This document shows positions 44,624-55,064 of a stretch of DNA of 64,000 bases, in pieces; within the stretch, counting starts at the first letter, position 1; every line of letters begins with the position of its first letter. The DNA lies in NCBI GenBank assembly GCA_022813625.1, contig JAKLMB010000011.1:868001-932000 (forward strand), given 5' to 3'. The notes beneath the pieces were generated by a model, which worked only from the letters and a program-made list of their open reading frames with translations, ran no database searches and had not been told where the DNA came from. The position numbers and the translations under genes are program-made. The DNA comes from Aaosphaeria pasadenensis (taxonomy: Eukaryota > Ascomycota > Dothideomycetes > Pleosporales).

Positions 44624-45574
44624 CTACTCATTCTCGCCCTTCTCAAACCTCTTCTTACGCTCTTCCTCTCTCTTCCTTTCAAACTCCTTGACAAGCTCGG
44701 GCGGACTGTCTTCAATGAGGTCGCTGTCATTGCTCAACCCCGTCCATTTGGGAAGACCATCGGGGATGTCCATGACTCGTTGGCCGTAGAACATGTGGAG
44801 GCTGGATGTCACAGAATGATTAGTACTGCCCCACTATACAGAGCAAACCAAATCAAGATTGTGGAGGAGGACTGCAAACAAACTCAAGAGGAATGAAAAC
44901 ATACCGCGGCTTAAAATATGCCTTCGCCTGGTCATCCTTAAGGTGAATCAAGCTAGGGAACAAAAGAATCATGTTCCGTCCCTCGTCCATGATCGGCGAG
45001 TGGCAGTAGCTGCAGCGGACCTTGCACGGAAGCTTGTGCTCGATCGACTTCTCGGTCGGGTCGTACCATTCCAGGTCGTGGTGGCCGTTGGTGAAGTTGA
45101 TGTCTTCTTTGTGAAAGATGGCTGCCCATTGGAAGGGAGCGGCTGTGTTGGAGAGATGTGTTAGCGGTCATAGTGTTATGATGGATGAGGGAGAGGTAGC
45201 TGAGGATGTGACGAACCGTGTTGGGTCTGGCAGGTTGTGCAATGGCATAATTTGCTGTCCAGAGGTTCCTTTCGGCTCAATTGGTATTTTACCTTTCCGC
45301 AGTGGCAGTTCGCTTCGTACTTGACGTCGAATTTCTCATTGGAGTCGTGGATGCGGTAGGGGGCGCGTTGTTTCCACTCGTTGATGCCTGTGGTGCTTTT
45401 TCCGCGTGCCTGGTTACTGTCCATGTTGACTTTGTGGAGTGGAGATACTGAATTGAGGACGGTTCGTTGAAGTGGTGGGAGGTTTTGTAATAGTGTTGTC
45501 TTCTTGAAGGCAATTGAACAGAAGCGGGGACGTTGAGCTGCAAGTCGAGGCAGAACAATTGCTGATAATGACAT
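44624..45574 (-). CDS. GFA-domain (glutathione-dependent formaldehyde-activating-like) zinc protein
   Basis: Member of the GFA/CENP-V fold family, 257 residues from the first ATG. Exons are complement(44624..44801, 44905..45142, 45217..45574); phases 1 and 2 agree. Zinc-ligand pattern is complete: CHCGKVKY (Cys90, Cys92), CHCTTC (Cys110, 112, 115) and a later CKVRCSYC pair, matching the two-zinc arrangement of Gfa. The C-terminus is a charged Glu/Arg/Lys helix. Residues 1-50 are rich in Arg, Leu, Ser and Gln and nearly free of acid residues, like a mitochondrial presequence. A second in-frame ATG at 45,424 (codon 51, MDSNQARGK) would make a 207-residue form without it. Many fungal GFA proteins are of unknown substrate, so formaldehyde detoxification is not established here. 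Confidence 0.88.
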
Positions 45575-46214
45575 CAATGGTCAGAGAGATGAAGCACAAT
45601 CTACTTTATACAGTCTACACTGAAGCGATGGAGAGAGAGAAAGGAAGATGGAAAGTGAAATGTGGGGGATGAAAGGCTTTTGAATAAGAAATGACCCCAA
45701 GTTCAATTGGGGTATTGGAAACGGTAATTGATTACTTCGGCGTGTGCCTCTCTTTCTAATCGACATCTATTTTGTGTCATGATGAATGTGGTGGTACCTC
45801 AAGACGCGTCTTTGACGTCACGATGATTTCCACGCTAGCACATGACTTTGCTATGGATCTGCACAGAGTCCGTACAGGGAGAGCCTATTATAAGGGTGTT
45901 TTGCTCGCCTGATTACGAGGGCTGCTCATTGTCCGTTCTTAGGCGGATCTTCTCGATTCGTGGTTCGGATCGAGTACTGGTGCATTTACTCATTCGCACT
46001 AGGTCCCCGCCATGACCAAATCAACAACAACGACAAAGACCAAAACCACGGCCACAGCTACGGGCTGCTGATGTCGTACAGAACGCTCAATATAACCATC
46101 TTGCCAAAGGAACGCTAACAAACATTACCTAGCATGCTAGCATTCATTCCTAACGCGACCAGACCCATTTTGATAGGCCCATGCTCCTTGCTTTTGGGTG
46201 CGTACTGTTACCCT
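45575..46214. other. Intergenic spacer
   Basis: 640 nt between the GFA-protein start and the stop of the 5-phosphatase gene (both minus). It presumably contains the GFA-gene promoter. No gene is seen. Confidence 0.6.
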
Positions 46215-49200
46215 TCAGGCACCTTTAAGCAGTCTCTGCGCTTCCTTCTTGCTGAGGCCAAAGACATTGATGAGATAGTCGAGTCTGCGCGTTATCAGTA
46301 CATTCGTTCTTCACCATGGCTTCTGCGGGCAGTCGTCGCTTGTTCAACTTACTTGATATCGCCAGCTATCCTCCGCTTCACTGCATCAAACTCGACCTCG
46401 TACTTCTCCTTGGCTTGACTATGTCTCTTGGCGCTAATTGTCTTCACGCGGATTTTGAACCGTCCAGATACAGGCCGATGATCTGATACTCGAATCCCAT
46501 CGTGCCGTCGGTATTCAGTTTGTTTAATCCTACCCAAACCACGGTAGAGGAGTCTGTCACACCAAGCTGGAGACCGCTTCTTCTCCGACGTGTCGTAATT
46601 GTCCGTGCCGACATCGTACTTATACGTTGGCGCGAAGTTGATGGGCGCCTCGTTGAAAGCCCTCAATCGGAACCCTGGATTGCGCTTTCTGCTTAGCAGC
46701 AACTGATCACGATCGAGCAACTTGTTCAAGTTCCCTTGCTTGACGGCATCAATTACCGTGTTCCGCGGCATTGCGTCAATGCGATAGTTTAGGTCGCCGT
46801 TAAGTATGCATATCTCATGGTCCAGAATCATTGATCCGTCGCCACCACCTACGAAGAACGCTGCTCGGTCGGATGGGGAGCGGTTGCGCGGCAATGCTTC
46901 TGACTCCATGATAGAGGCGATATCGTTATTTCTATGCACCGTTTGCGTTTGACCGGCTGCAAGATGGCAGTTTATGAAGCACATGGAAGAATCATCCAGC
47001 ATAAAGCGCACCACTAGGGCACCCTTGTTGCCATATCGTCCACCCATACCAAGCTTGATTTGTGCTGCCGATACATCGCGGATCTTGGACCGTTCCGATC
47101 CTTTGACAAAGATACAAGTGAACAGACCGATGAGGTTAGCGGTGTGCAATAACGTGTAGTTGTAGGACGGGAGATATTCATCGATGATTCGAATGAGATG
47201 GTCGCGCCATGCTCTGTATTGATGGCTCATGTGATCTTGATCATGTGCATCCTTCTTCTTGTGCTTTTTAAAGATGCTTTTCGCTGTGATCTTCTTGTCC
47301 TCTAGATCCACAAGCTCCTGGAAGCCAAAGACTAGGATATCCGCCGGGTCGTCTGGGAGCAAGATATCCCGGTAGAAATTTCGATCCTCCCCGTTCCGTA
47401 GGCTAGTTGGTTTTACTGCGCCTGCGTTCCACGTCATCACAGTTGCGGAAACCTCGCGGAAATCGCAATAGTCGGAGTCGTGCTGCTGCAGTTGTTGCTC
47501 TACGAAACGTTAGTTAGATCAATTGGCAATCAATTAGCAATAATCGCTAGATGACTCACCTAACCAGTCTTCTTTCAGCATACCATCCCATATGCGCAAC
47601 GTATGATCGAGACCTAATGAAGCAACCTGTAGCCTGTCCAGTTTCCAGATACTTGTCCTATCTGCAAGAATGCCGGCAATTGCCCCTTCATGTGCCTTCC
47701 AGTCCTTGAGAACTTTCCATGGAGTACAGCTAGTGTCGTATACATACACCATACCAGTGATGTAGCCAGCCCACAGGTGGTCGCCAACCCCAACAAGCGA
47801 GCTGATTTTGTATAAACTGACATTCACGACGCCCACACAGCCAAAGCCCTTTTTCGCATAGATAGAAACCTTGCCGTCGCTGTGGCCGAAGAAAATCTTA
47901 TCGGGCTGGCTACTCAAGATGGCTCCTGATGTGACCTCTCCAACATTGTGCTGAGATAGCGTACCTTGGGTCGCAGGTTGGAACAAAGTTCCATCGTCAG
48001 TGCGCTGGAACACCCGGATGTCTTTCCCGAATGCGACCCATAGGTGCGAACCCGAGATGATAGAGAAGGTGTGACCTCTAGGGATTCTGAAAGTATTCGG
48101 GGTTTGCGTCAGTGTAGGAGAACCGGTCTCGTCAGGTGACCAGATATGCACGACGCCATCTTCATCCAATGACCACATCTCGGATGCATATCGATAGATC
48201 TTGATAATTGCAGTCCTGGGATGCGCATTCGACTTTGTGTATACAACACTCTGTGTGGGTATATCGATCTCGAGCATCTCCCCCGTATTCGTGCCAAGCC
48301 ACAACCGTTTCCCTTCATCCTCGACGTCTTTTGCTGGCCTGAAGGCGACCGATGTAGCCTTGACCGTCTCACCATGGCTCAGACTCATCAACAATTCTCC
48401 ATTGAGTAGACTCCAGACTCGAGTGACATAGCCAGTTGTGCAAATATACTCGCCGCACACAGCAAATAGCTTTGTGTCGTACTTGGTATAGATTTCTTGT
48501 GGCCCACTTTTGAACATTGGGGGCCTGCGGTTAGCCTGTGAAGAGTCGGGATAATCGGTTAACGCCGGAGCGGACTTGTCTATCGGAGCTTCTCCTTCAT
48601 CGGAATCGAAATTATTAGATACTTTAAGTTGGGTCGGATTGGGTGCTTGAGCAGGTAGCGATGGTGGAGGTCGTTTCATTTCGCCTGAATTTCGGGGTGG
48701 CGGCGGTTTGGGTGGCTGCAATGGTTTTGATGCCATAGGTGTAGTAGCAGGTATGGTGGGCTGTGATCGTCTAGGAGGAGGGAGCATAGCCGTCCTACTT
48801 TCGTTTGCGAAAGACGGCGCCCGATAACTATCGATGGAGTGTCGTACAGGCGGTTCCGCCGGAGCTGGTCGATTCAATATCATACTCCTGCGCAAATTGC
48901 TGTCTTCTCTTCGTGGTGGCAAGCCTGGTCGGTCATCTGGGTGATCACCCGCTTGGTGTGGCGGGCTGGGAGACGGGTTCTTCTTTGGTGGTGCAGATAG
49001 GATTCGGTTGTCTAAGGACGGCGATCTGTCATGCAGTGATTGATGCCTTGGTGGGGGGAGACGAAGCTCTCCGGGCGCAATTGGCTGGGAATTCGGGTTC
49101 TTTGGAAAGGGAAAACCAGTAGGTGATATTTCGCCTTTGGCACTGCCTTCATTACTACTGGGCGGTGTACTGAAAGGAGAGACATCTTGACGGTCTGATA

Positions 49201-50040
49201 TAGGTTCTGGCGCAAGCGTTGCTCGATTTGATGACGGGTCTATAGAAGGATTGGGCTTATGGGGGATTTTGGGTTTGGCAGCTCGGTTTATAGGCGGCGG
49301 GATCGGTGACACAGATGCGGTTGGGCCTCGCTCTACACTGTGAAGGGTCCCGCTTTTGCGGGGGTCTATAGGAGACCCTGCCACCGTACTTGACTGAAGC
49401 AATGGAGCCTGTTTCGACTCTATGCTCGGAGTCGCAGTACGGCTAGGGATCTTGAATGTTTTCGCGCCATTAGACTGGGGGCTTGCGGATATTTGGGTTG
49501 CTGGTGAGCCTATAGCGGTGTTGACAACGCCTCGGGAGGGCAGCGGAGAGTGTATTTGTGGCTCCATAGATTTGGGAGGTGGAGATTTTGGAGATTGGAC
49601 CATGACCCGCGGAGGTGATCTTGTGGGAGACCTTGGGGGAGAAAAGGCGACCATCGAGGAGGGTCGAGGTTTCGGTGTGCTCCACGGCGTTCGTAGTCCA
49701 CTTCGTCCACGAGCTGCTAATGATCCGGTGCCACTTATTTCTGCTAGATTGGGGGCTCCTGCTCGTCCGTTATTGTCTCGTGGTATATCTAGCGAAATTC
49801 GCCCATCATTCCTTCTGATATCCTCCGGCATTCCTAATCGATCGGGCGTGCTAGGCGAAGCTTGTCTGAGAGGACTGGGCGCGGGCGATTTCCCTGAGTT
49901 CAACATGTTCTCGAAATGACTCCGAAGGGAAGAGACGGGCTTCTGTTGTATATATTAGAATTTGCTCTGTTTACGTAGCAGGTTTCCAATCAACTCACGA
50001 TAGAAGAGCCATCTGTGCTCTCCTCTGTTGGGCGTTCCAT
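46215..50040 (-). CDS. WD40 + inositol polyphosphate 5-phosphatase fusion protein
   Basis: Predicted phosphoinositide/inositol-phosphate 5-phosphatase, 1213 residues. Exons are complement(46215..46284, 46353..47499, 47560..49942, 49999..50040). The last intron (46285-46352; donor GTAAGT, branch TACTGAT, acceptor GCGCAG) replaces a read-through stop and adds the conserved-looking end LDYLINVFGLSKKEAQRLLKGA. The order is a 14-residue first exon; a Pro/Ser-rich disordered region to about 480; WD40-like repeats at about 490-805 (RVWSLLNGELLMSL, HIWSPDETG, LRIWDGML); then the IPPc catalytic domain at about 828-1190. Catalytic motifs are MTWNAG, FGFQELVDL, NCHLAAG, LNGDLNYRID, SPAWCDRLLYRG and SDHRPVSGRF, so it looks active. 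Filamentous fungi and fission yeast have similar WD-5-phosphatases. The WD part probably targets it to a membrane or partner. Confidence 0.93.
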
Positions 50041-50897
50041 GATTTCAAATCCCTCCTCGTCAACCAGCACCAGGCTCTGCTTTATATATTCTCATTGACT
50101 GCCTAGGCACCAGTACCATTGAGTCGCAAAACAAGCTCTCGGGAGAGGGGCGGGTTCCCGTGTATCGGTATGCACAACCGGGGGAGAGGACAGCAGATAT
50201 TTAGACCGGTCGTAGTCGATGCGCACCACGGAGAGAATGAAAGGAGAGACAGAGTGGGCCTAGGGAAGTGGGGTAGCGATCTGTGGAGTATGAATGGAGG
50301 GATCGAAGTGTTATAAGAATGTTCGACAGTTGTGTATACCGGATTGGGCGGGGGAATGAATGCCTGGGTGTGCGGTGACAGCCAAGACCGTGTTTCAGAG
50401 CGCGACAGGGACAGCCCAGGCGATCTTTCTAGGGTACCGGAGTATATGAAGTGGCACGGGACGGTAGAGCGAGGGAGAATGGATTTGTTGAAAGCGATCG
50501 TGTTCGAATGAGAGCGGTGTTGAGGATTGTGTAGAGTTAGTTAGAGAGGGCAGCCGGAGGTTGTGGCTGACGTCGTCTTTTGACCCAGTATAGTTATCTT
50601 TAGTGTTAACTAACTAACACCTTGAAGGACTCGTGTTAGTCTCAGGCACTAAACTTTTCCTCCGCCCGCGCGCCCGCCTTTGCATTATTGCCATCTCTTG
50701 AATCTGTGCCCTACCGAGTAATAATATCTACTCCGTACTACTACTCTACCCTACAAAAGTTACCTCATAACTACTTTTTGCAAACGAGCATCGATTGTTT
50801 ATTGTAAAAGAATTCCTTGAGCCCCCCTACGTGAACCGTTTACGCGTTCACGTTCTACGCAGTCTCTTGACCCCACCTCCAATTCAATCCATCCATC
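50041..50897. promoter_or_regulatory. Divergent promoter region, 5-phosphatase and CHY zinc-finger genes
   Basis: 857 nt between divergent starts. A TACTCCGTA word lies at 50,729-50,737. A pyrimidine-rich segment with GTGAACC/TTCACG near 50,831-50,850 precedes the plus-strand ATG. No gene is seen. Confidence 0.5.
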
Positions 50898-51553
50898 ATG
50901 TGGTAAGTGTTATACTTTATACTGTATACGCGGCACGCTCTCCCCCCTCCCTCTCCCTCCGCAAGACCTCCGTGTTGACCATGTGCCACCACCACCTGTA
51001 GTAAACACGTCCTCAACGCCCAAGTCTCCATCCGTTCGCCATGCTGTAAGTCGTAGACGATTCGACCTCTCCATCCCATTCTATGATCCTCTCCGTCGCT
51101 AAACATCCAACTCGAAGGCCGGAAATGGTTCGACTGCGCAGAATGCCACGCCGAGTCGGCCGATCACCCTCTCCTTCAGAGCTTTGATATGACATTTATC
51201 TGCAAGAAATGCAAGAAGGCTTTCCGGAAAGACGCAAAGGAATTCGAAGAAAGGTTGTTTGCGCCCGTGGAAGCACTGGTTAAGGTGAACCTCCATCCCG
51301 CTAACATACATTCAAGTGACGAATATTGCCCACACTGCGACAACCATTTCGTTTTAGATGCCCTCACTCCCAAAGCATCCCTACAAGTCGAAGGCGAGGA
51401 TGTGCGAAAGGATTCCAGGTACGATATTTGATTTGGACGCGCGCATGGTCAATACTAACATTCTACCAAAGGATGCTCAAAGACGACCGGGTCCGACGCG
51501 ATGAGGAGAGGACGATATTCGATGTCAAGGATGCGGCAGATAGGCTGGGATGA
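50898..51553 (+). CDS. CHY zinc-finger protein (Hot13-like)
   Basis: Small Cys/His-rich zinc protein, 122 residues, related to CHY-finger proteins such as yeast Hot13, which acts on redox/zinc state of small Tim proteins in the mitochondrial intermembrane space. Exons are 50898..50902, 51002..51045, 51118..51253, 51317..51418 and 51472..51553; all phases agree. Exon 1 has only 5 nt (ATGTG). The assembled chain reads MCKHVLNAQVSIRSPCC, WFDCAECHAE, CKKCKKAF and YCPHCDNHF, giving the full CHY ligand set. Intron 3 (51254-51316) is 63 nt, a multiple of three with no stop, so retention would add 21 residues between the CKKC and CPHC knuckles; the branch GCTAAC and conservation of spacing favour splicing. 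The C-terminus is charged (DEERTIFDVKDAADRLG). The proteasome gene converges 263 nt away. Confidence 0.9.
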
Positions 51554-51816
51554 GCAATAAAATGGACTTGAATACCCTCGATGGCATAATATTATTGAGT
51601 GGTTGGCATATATGGGTCGATAAATCGATCTCGCAGCGACTACACGGCATGTATGGAGTTTTGGAGGAGTTGTCAACGTTCATGTATTAGAACGTTTCTC
51701 TGAGTTTTATGACGTAAGGACGCCAAAGTGTCTACTTTCTGAACTCTTATAGCTTTCCAGACGCCATGCCATCATGAATGCATGAATCATACAGGAATAC
51801 CACACCCTGTTACTAT

Positions 51817-52803
51817 CTATGATCCGGATGTCTCGCCAGCTGGTCGTGTTGGAATGGCGGACGTTCCCGTGCCCGGTCCTCGTCCAGGCCTTCGGCTCGC
51901 TGCCTCCTCTTGCTTCTCTGTATTGATGTTCTCCACATATTTCTCAATGTCCTCCACAGGGAGCATCTCAAGTGCTTTTCCGGGTGCCATAACTGCGATT
52001 TCAATGTTTTTTGCTCCCGTTTGCACAACCTCCAAAAGCGACTTCACGGTCAGCTTGATGGTCTCCTCACGGTCCATATCCGCCTTATGATTTCGCTCAA
52101 GGAATTCGCGGACTGTCTTGCTCGATCGTCCAATGGCATTTGCTTTCCTGATCATCTATTAGCAAGATCCGTCTAATATTCTTAACATCTTCAATACGTA
52201 CCATGCCGAGTAGATACCGGAAGGCTCGGTTTGGTACAGCCTGGGTGTCTTGTCGTTTGGATCGAAGCCAACAATCAAGGTGCTAATACCAAAAGGTCGC
52301 ACACCACCACTTTGAGTGTATCTTTGCTGCACACCAGCTACGTATTTTGTGATGTATTCTATCGATACCGGATCCTCGACCGTTAGGCGATGTGATTGGG
52401 CCTCAAGACGGGCCTTGTCCACCAGGATGCGGGCATCTGCGTTCAATCCGGCAAAAGCGAGGGCAACGTGGTTATCGACGAGGCAAATTTTTGAGGGGGT
52501 GATGCGGGTATCTTGAAGCTTCATCGCGGAACGCTTTTCGCATCCAAGCACTACGATGTCTGCGCCCTTCACGCCGACTGCACATGTACCTATGATCGTG
52601 GTTGGCGGGGTTCATTACACAGAGAAGTACAGAGGAGCATGGCATACCTCGCTTGACAGCCTCAAGGGCATATTCTACCTGAAACACATGGCCGTCAGGG
52701 CTGAAAACTGTAAATGGTCAACTACAAATCCGAAAGTCTTGATAACATCAAGGTGTGTTTGTGTGGTTGTACCTGACAGAGCTCGATCGTAACCAGATGC
52801 CAT
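51817..52803 (-). CDS. PRE6: 20S proteasome subunit alpha type-4 (PRE6/PSMA7)
   Basis: Structural alpha-ring subunit of the 20S proteasome. Exons are complement(51817..52147, 52202..52589, 52648..52707, 52773..52803), 269 residues, phases 1, 1 and 2 consistent. The alpha-type N-terminal signature is SGYDRALSVFSPDGHVFQVEYALEAVKRG, assembled across three exons (residues 3-31). Then come GCEKRSAMKLQD, KICLVDNHVALAFAGLNADAR and the KANAIGRSSKTVREFLE block, all typical of this subunit, and TVKSLLEVVQTGAKNIEIAVM near the end. The C-terminal 30 residues are a Gly/Pro/Ser/Arg-rich tail with no fold. The gene shares a 323-nt promoter region with the D-2-hydroxyacid dehydrogenase gene. Confidence 0.97.
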
Positions 52804-53126
52804 GGTGAGAGCTCGAACGTATGAGGCCTTCGGAAATACGCTCCGGGGAGATTGTCGAAGTAGAGGAAGTTTGGATTGTGGATTAGGGTCGACGTCGGGA
52901 AAGGTGGGAGAGACTAGATATGATGAGGTCGGATTGTAGTAGCTGTGAGAGCTTCCGCGTCGCTCTTGCCTAGACGATTGGCCCGTGCGACCCCTGCACT
53001 TGCTGACCTAACTATCGATTCCGACTACGGAGCAACTAGAATTCCGAGGGCGACTTTTTTATACAAAAGTCGGTAGCCACCAATTGTGCAAAGCGGAAAA
53101 TAATCATTTCTGGACATATTCTCACA
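52804..53126. promoter_or_regulatory. Short divergent promoter, PRE6 and D-2-hydroxyacid dehydrogenase
   Basis: 323 nt between two ATGs facing away from each other. I find no clear TATA box or proteasome-type PACE element (GGTGGCAAA). Confidence 0.55.
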
Positions 53127-54952
53127 ATGGCCGTGCCTTCAAGATTCGTAGCTCCAATGCGACGAGCATCGGCTGTTGCTCGCCTCTCGTCACCTCTGCG
53201 ACACTGCAGACCTGGATTCCAGGCTCGATGGACCGGAAATACGTCAGCGACATCAGAACCTCACCAACAAGACGCTAAAGGCACAGTAAAGGGAGGTGCA
53301 GCACCTGCGAAGACTGTTAAATTTACTTCAGATTCGTATGTTCGCTTTTGATCAATGGTAAACTCAAGTTCCTACTAATACTAGTAGTTACCCTGAAATT
53401 CAAAGAGATTCAAAATTCGCTAAGATCACCCAAGAGCATGTTGATCACTTCAAAGGGATCCTAGGGTCAGAAGCTGCTGTGATCGATGGCGTGTCACAGG
53501 ATGCTACTGATGATATTGAACCCTTCAACAGCGACTGGATGCGTAAATTTCGTGGACATGCCAAGCTTGTCCTCAAGCCCTCGACTACGGAAGAGGTCAG
53601 CAAAATCTTGAAATATTGCAATGACAACATGCTTGCTGTTGTGCCCCAAGGTGGAAACACCGGTCTTGTTGGAGGCTCAGTTCCTGTTTTCGATGAGATA
53701 GTCATCAACCTTTCGAAAATGAACCAAATCAGGTCCTTCGATGAGGTTTCTGGCATTCTTGTCGCCGATGCTGGCGTTATCCTAGAGGTTGCCGACAATT
53801 TCCTTGCCGAAAAGGGGAGCATTTTCCCCTTGGATCTTGGTGCTAAGGGCTCTTGCCAGATTGGAGGCAATGTCGCGACCAACGCTGGTGGTCTTCGCTT
53901 GCTTCGTTATGGCAGTCTTCACGGAAATGTCCTAGGCATTGAAGCAGTCTTGCCTGATGGAACGATTGTTGATGATCTTTCCAAGCTCAGGAAAAACAAC
54001 ACTGGATACGATCTCAAGCATCTGTTTATCGGTGGAGAAGGCACAATTGGAATCATCACCGGTATCTCTATCATCTGCCCACAGAGGTCACCCGCTGTCA
54101 ACGTCGCCTACTTCGGTCTGGAGAGCTTTGAACAAGCCCAGAAGGCTTTCACAGAAGCTAAAAGCCATCTATCTGAGATTCTCTCTGCTTTTGAGATGAT
54201 GGACGGGCGCACCCAGAAGATCATCCAGAAGGTAGCGGGCACAAAACTACCACTGGAAGGCGACTATCCTTTCTACTGCCTAATCGAGACCAGCGGATCA
54301 AACGCTGATCACGATAGCGAGGTAAGCATCTTCACCCCCTCGAGACCCCTATGACGCTAACATTCGCCTTAGAAACTGCAAAATTTCCTTGAACACGTCA
54401 TGGAAACCGAAATCGTACAAGACGGTGTTCTTGCCCAGGATCAGACGCAGATCCAAGAGCTTTGGGCATGCAGAGAAGGCATTACTGAGTGTCTCGGCCA
54501 TTGGGGCGGCGTCTACAAGTACGATCTCTCGATACCTATTTCACGCATGTACGATTTGGTCAATGATGTGCGAGACCGCTTCACCAAGGCAGGCCTTCTT
54601 GGTGATGACGAGTCGTTCCCTGTCGTTGATGTCGTAGGTTACGGACACATGGGCGATTCCAACCTTCATCTCAATGTGCCCGTGCGAAGGTTCGACAAGA
54701 AGGTCGAGAAGATGATAGAGCCGTACGTGTACGAGTGGGTTGCAAACGAAAAGGGCAGCATCAGTGCGGAACACGGATTGGGTGTGACGAAGCGCCCTTA
54801 TGTTGGATACAGCAAGAGCGAAACTATGATCAGGCTCATGAAGCAGATCAAGGACTCGTTCGACCCTGTGAGTACATGTCCTCCACCAGAACTCACATCA
54901 CATTCTAATTTAATTCAAGAACGGAATCATGAACCCATACAAATACCTATAG
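53127..54952 (+). CDS. Mitochondrial FAD-linked D-2-hydroxyglutarate/D-lactate dehydrogenase (DLD2-like)
   Basis: FAD-binding (type 4) oxidoreductase of the D2HGDH/DLD2 family, 556 residues. Exons are 53127..53335, 53388..54321, 54373..54867 and 54920..54952, all in phase. The N-terminal 50 residues are Arg/Ser/Ala-rich without acidic residues near the start (MAVPSRFVAPMRRASAVARL), a likely mitochondrial presequence. FAD-binding blocks are VVPQGGNTGLVGGSVP, LGAKGSCQIGGNVATNAGG and GYDLKHLFIGGEGTIGIITG. The substrate/metal region has GYGHMGDSNLHLNV and SAEHGLGVTKRPY. The last exon adds only NGIMNPYKYL, the conserved family end. It oxidises a D-2-hydroxyacid to the 2-oxoacid; D-2-hydroxyglutarate is more likely than D-lactate from the overall motif set, but this cannot be settled by sequence. 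Confidence 0.93.
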
Positions 54953-55064
54953 TCCTTTCCACCAAGCAGGGAACATGTACAGAAAATATAGTTGGAGAAA
55001 ATACGTTGATTAGTTGCAAATTACCCGGTACGCGTCCAAAAGTCGCTACCAACACATATTTCTA

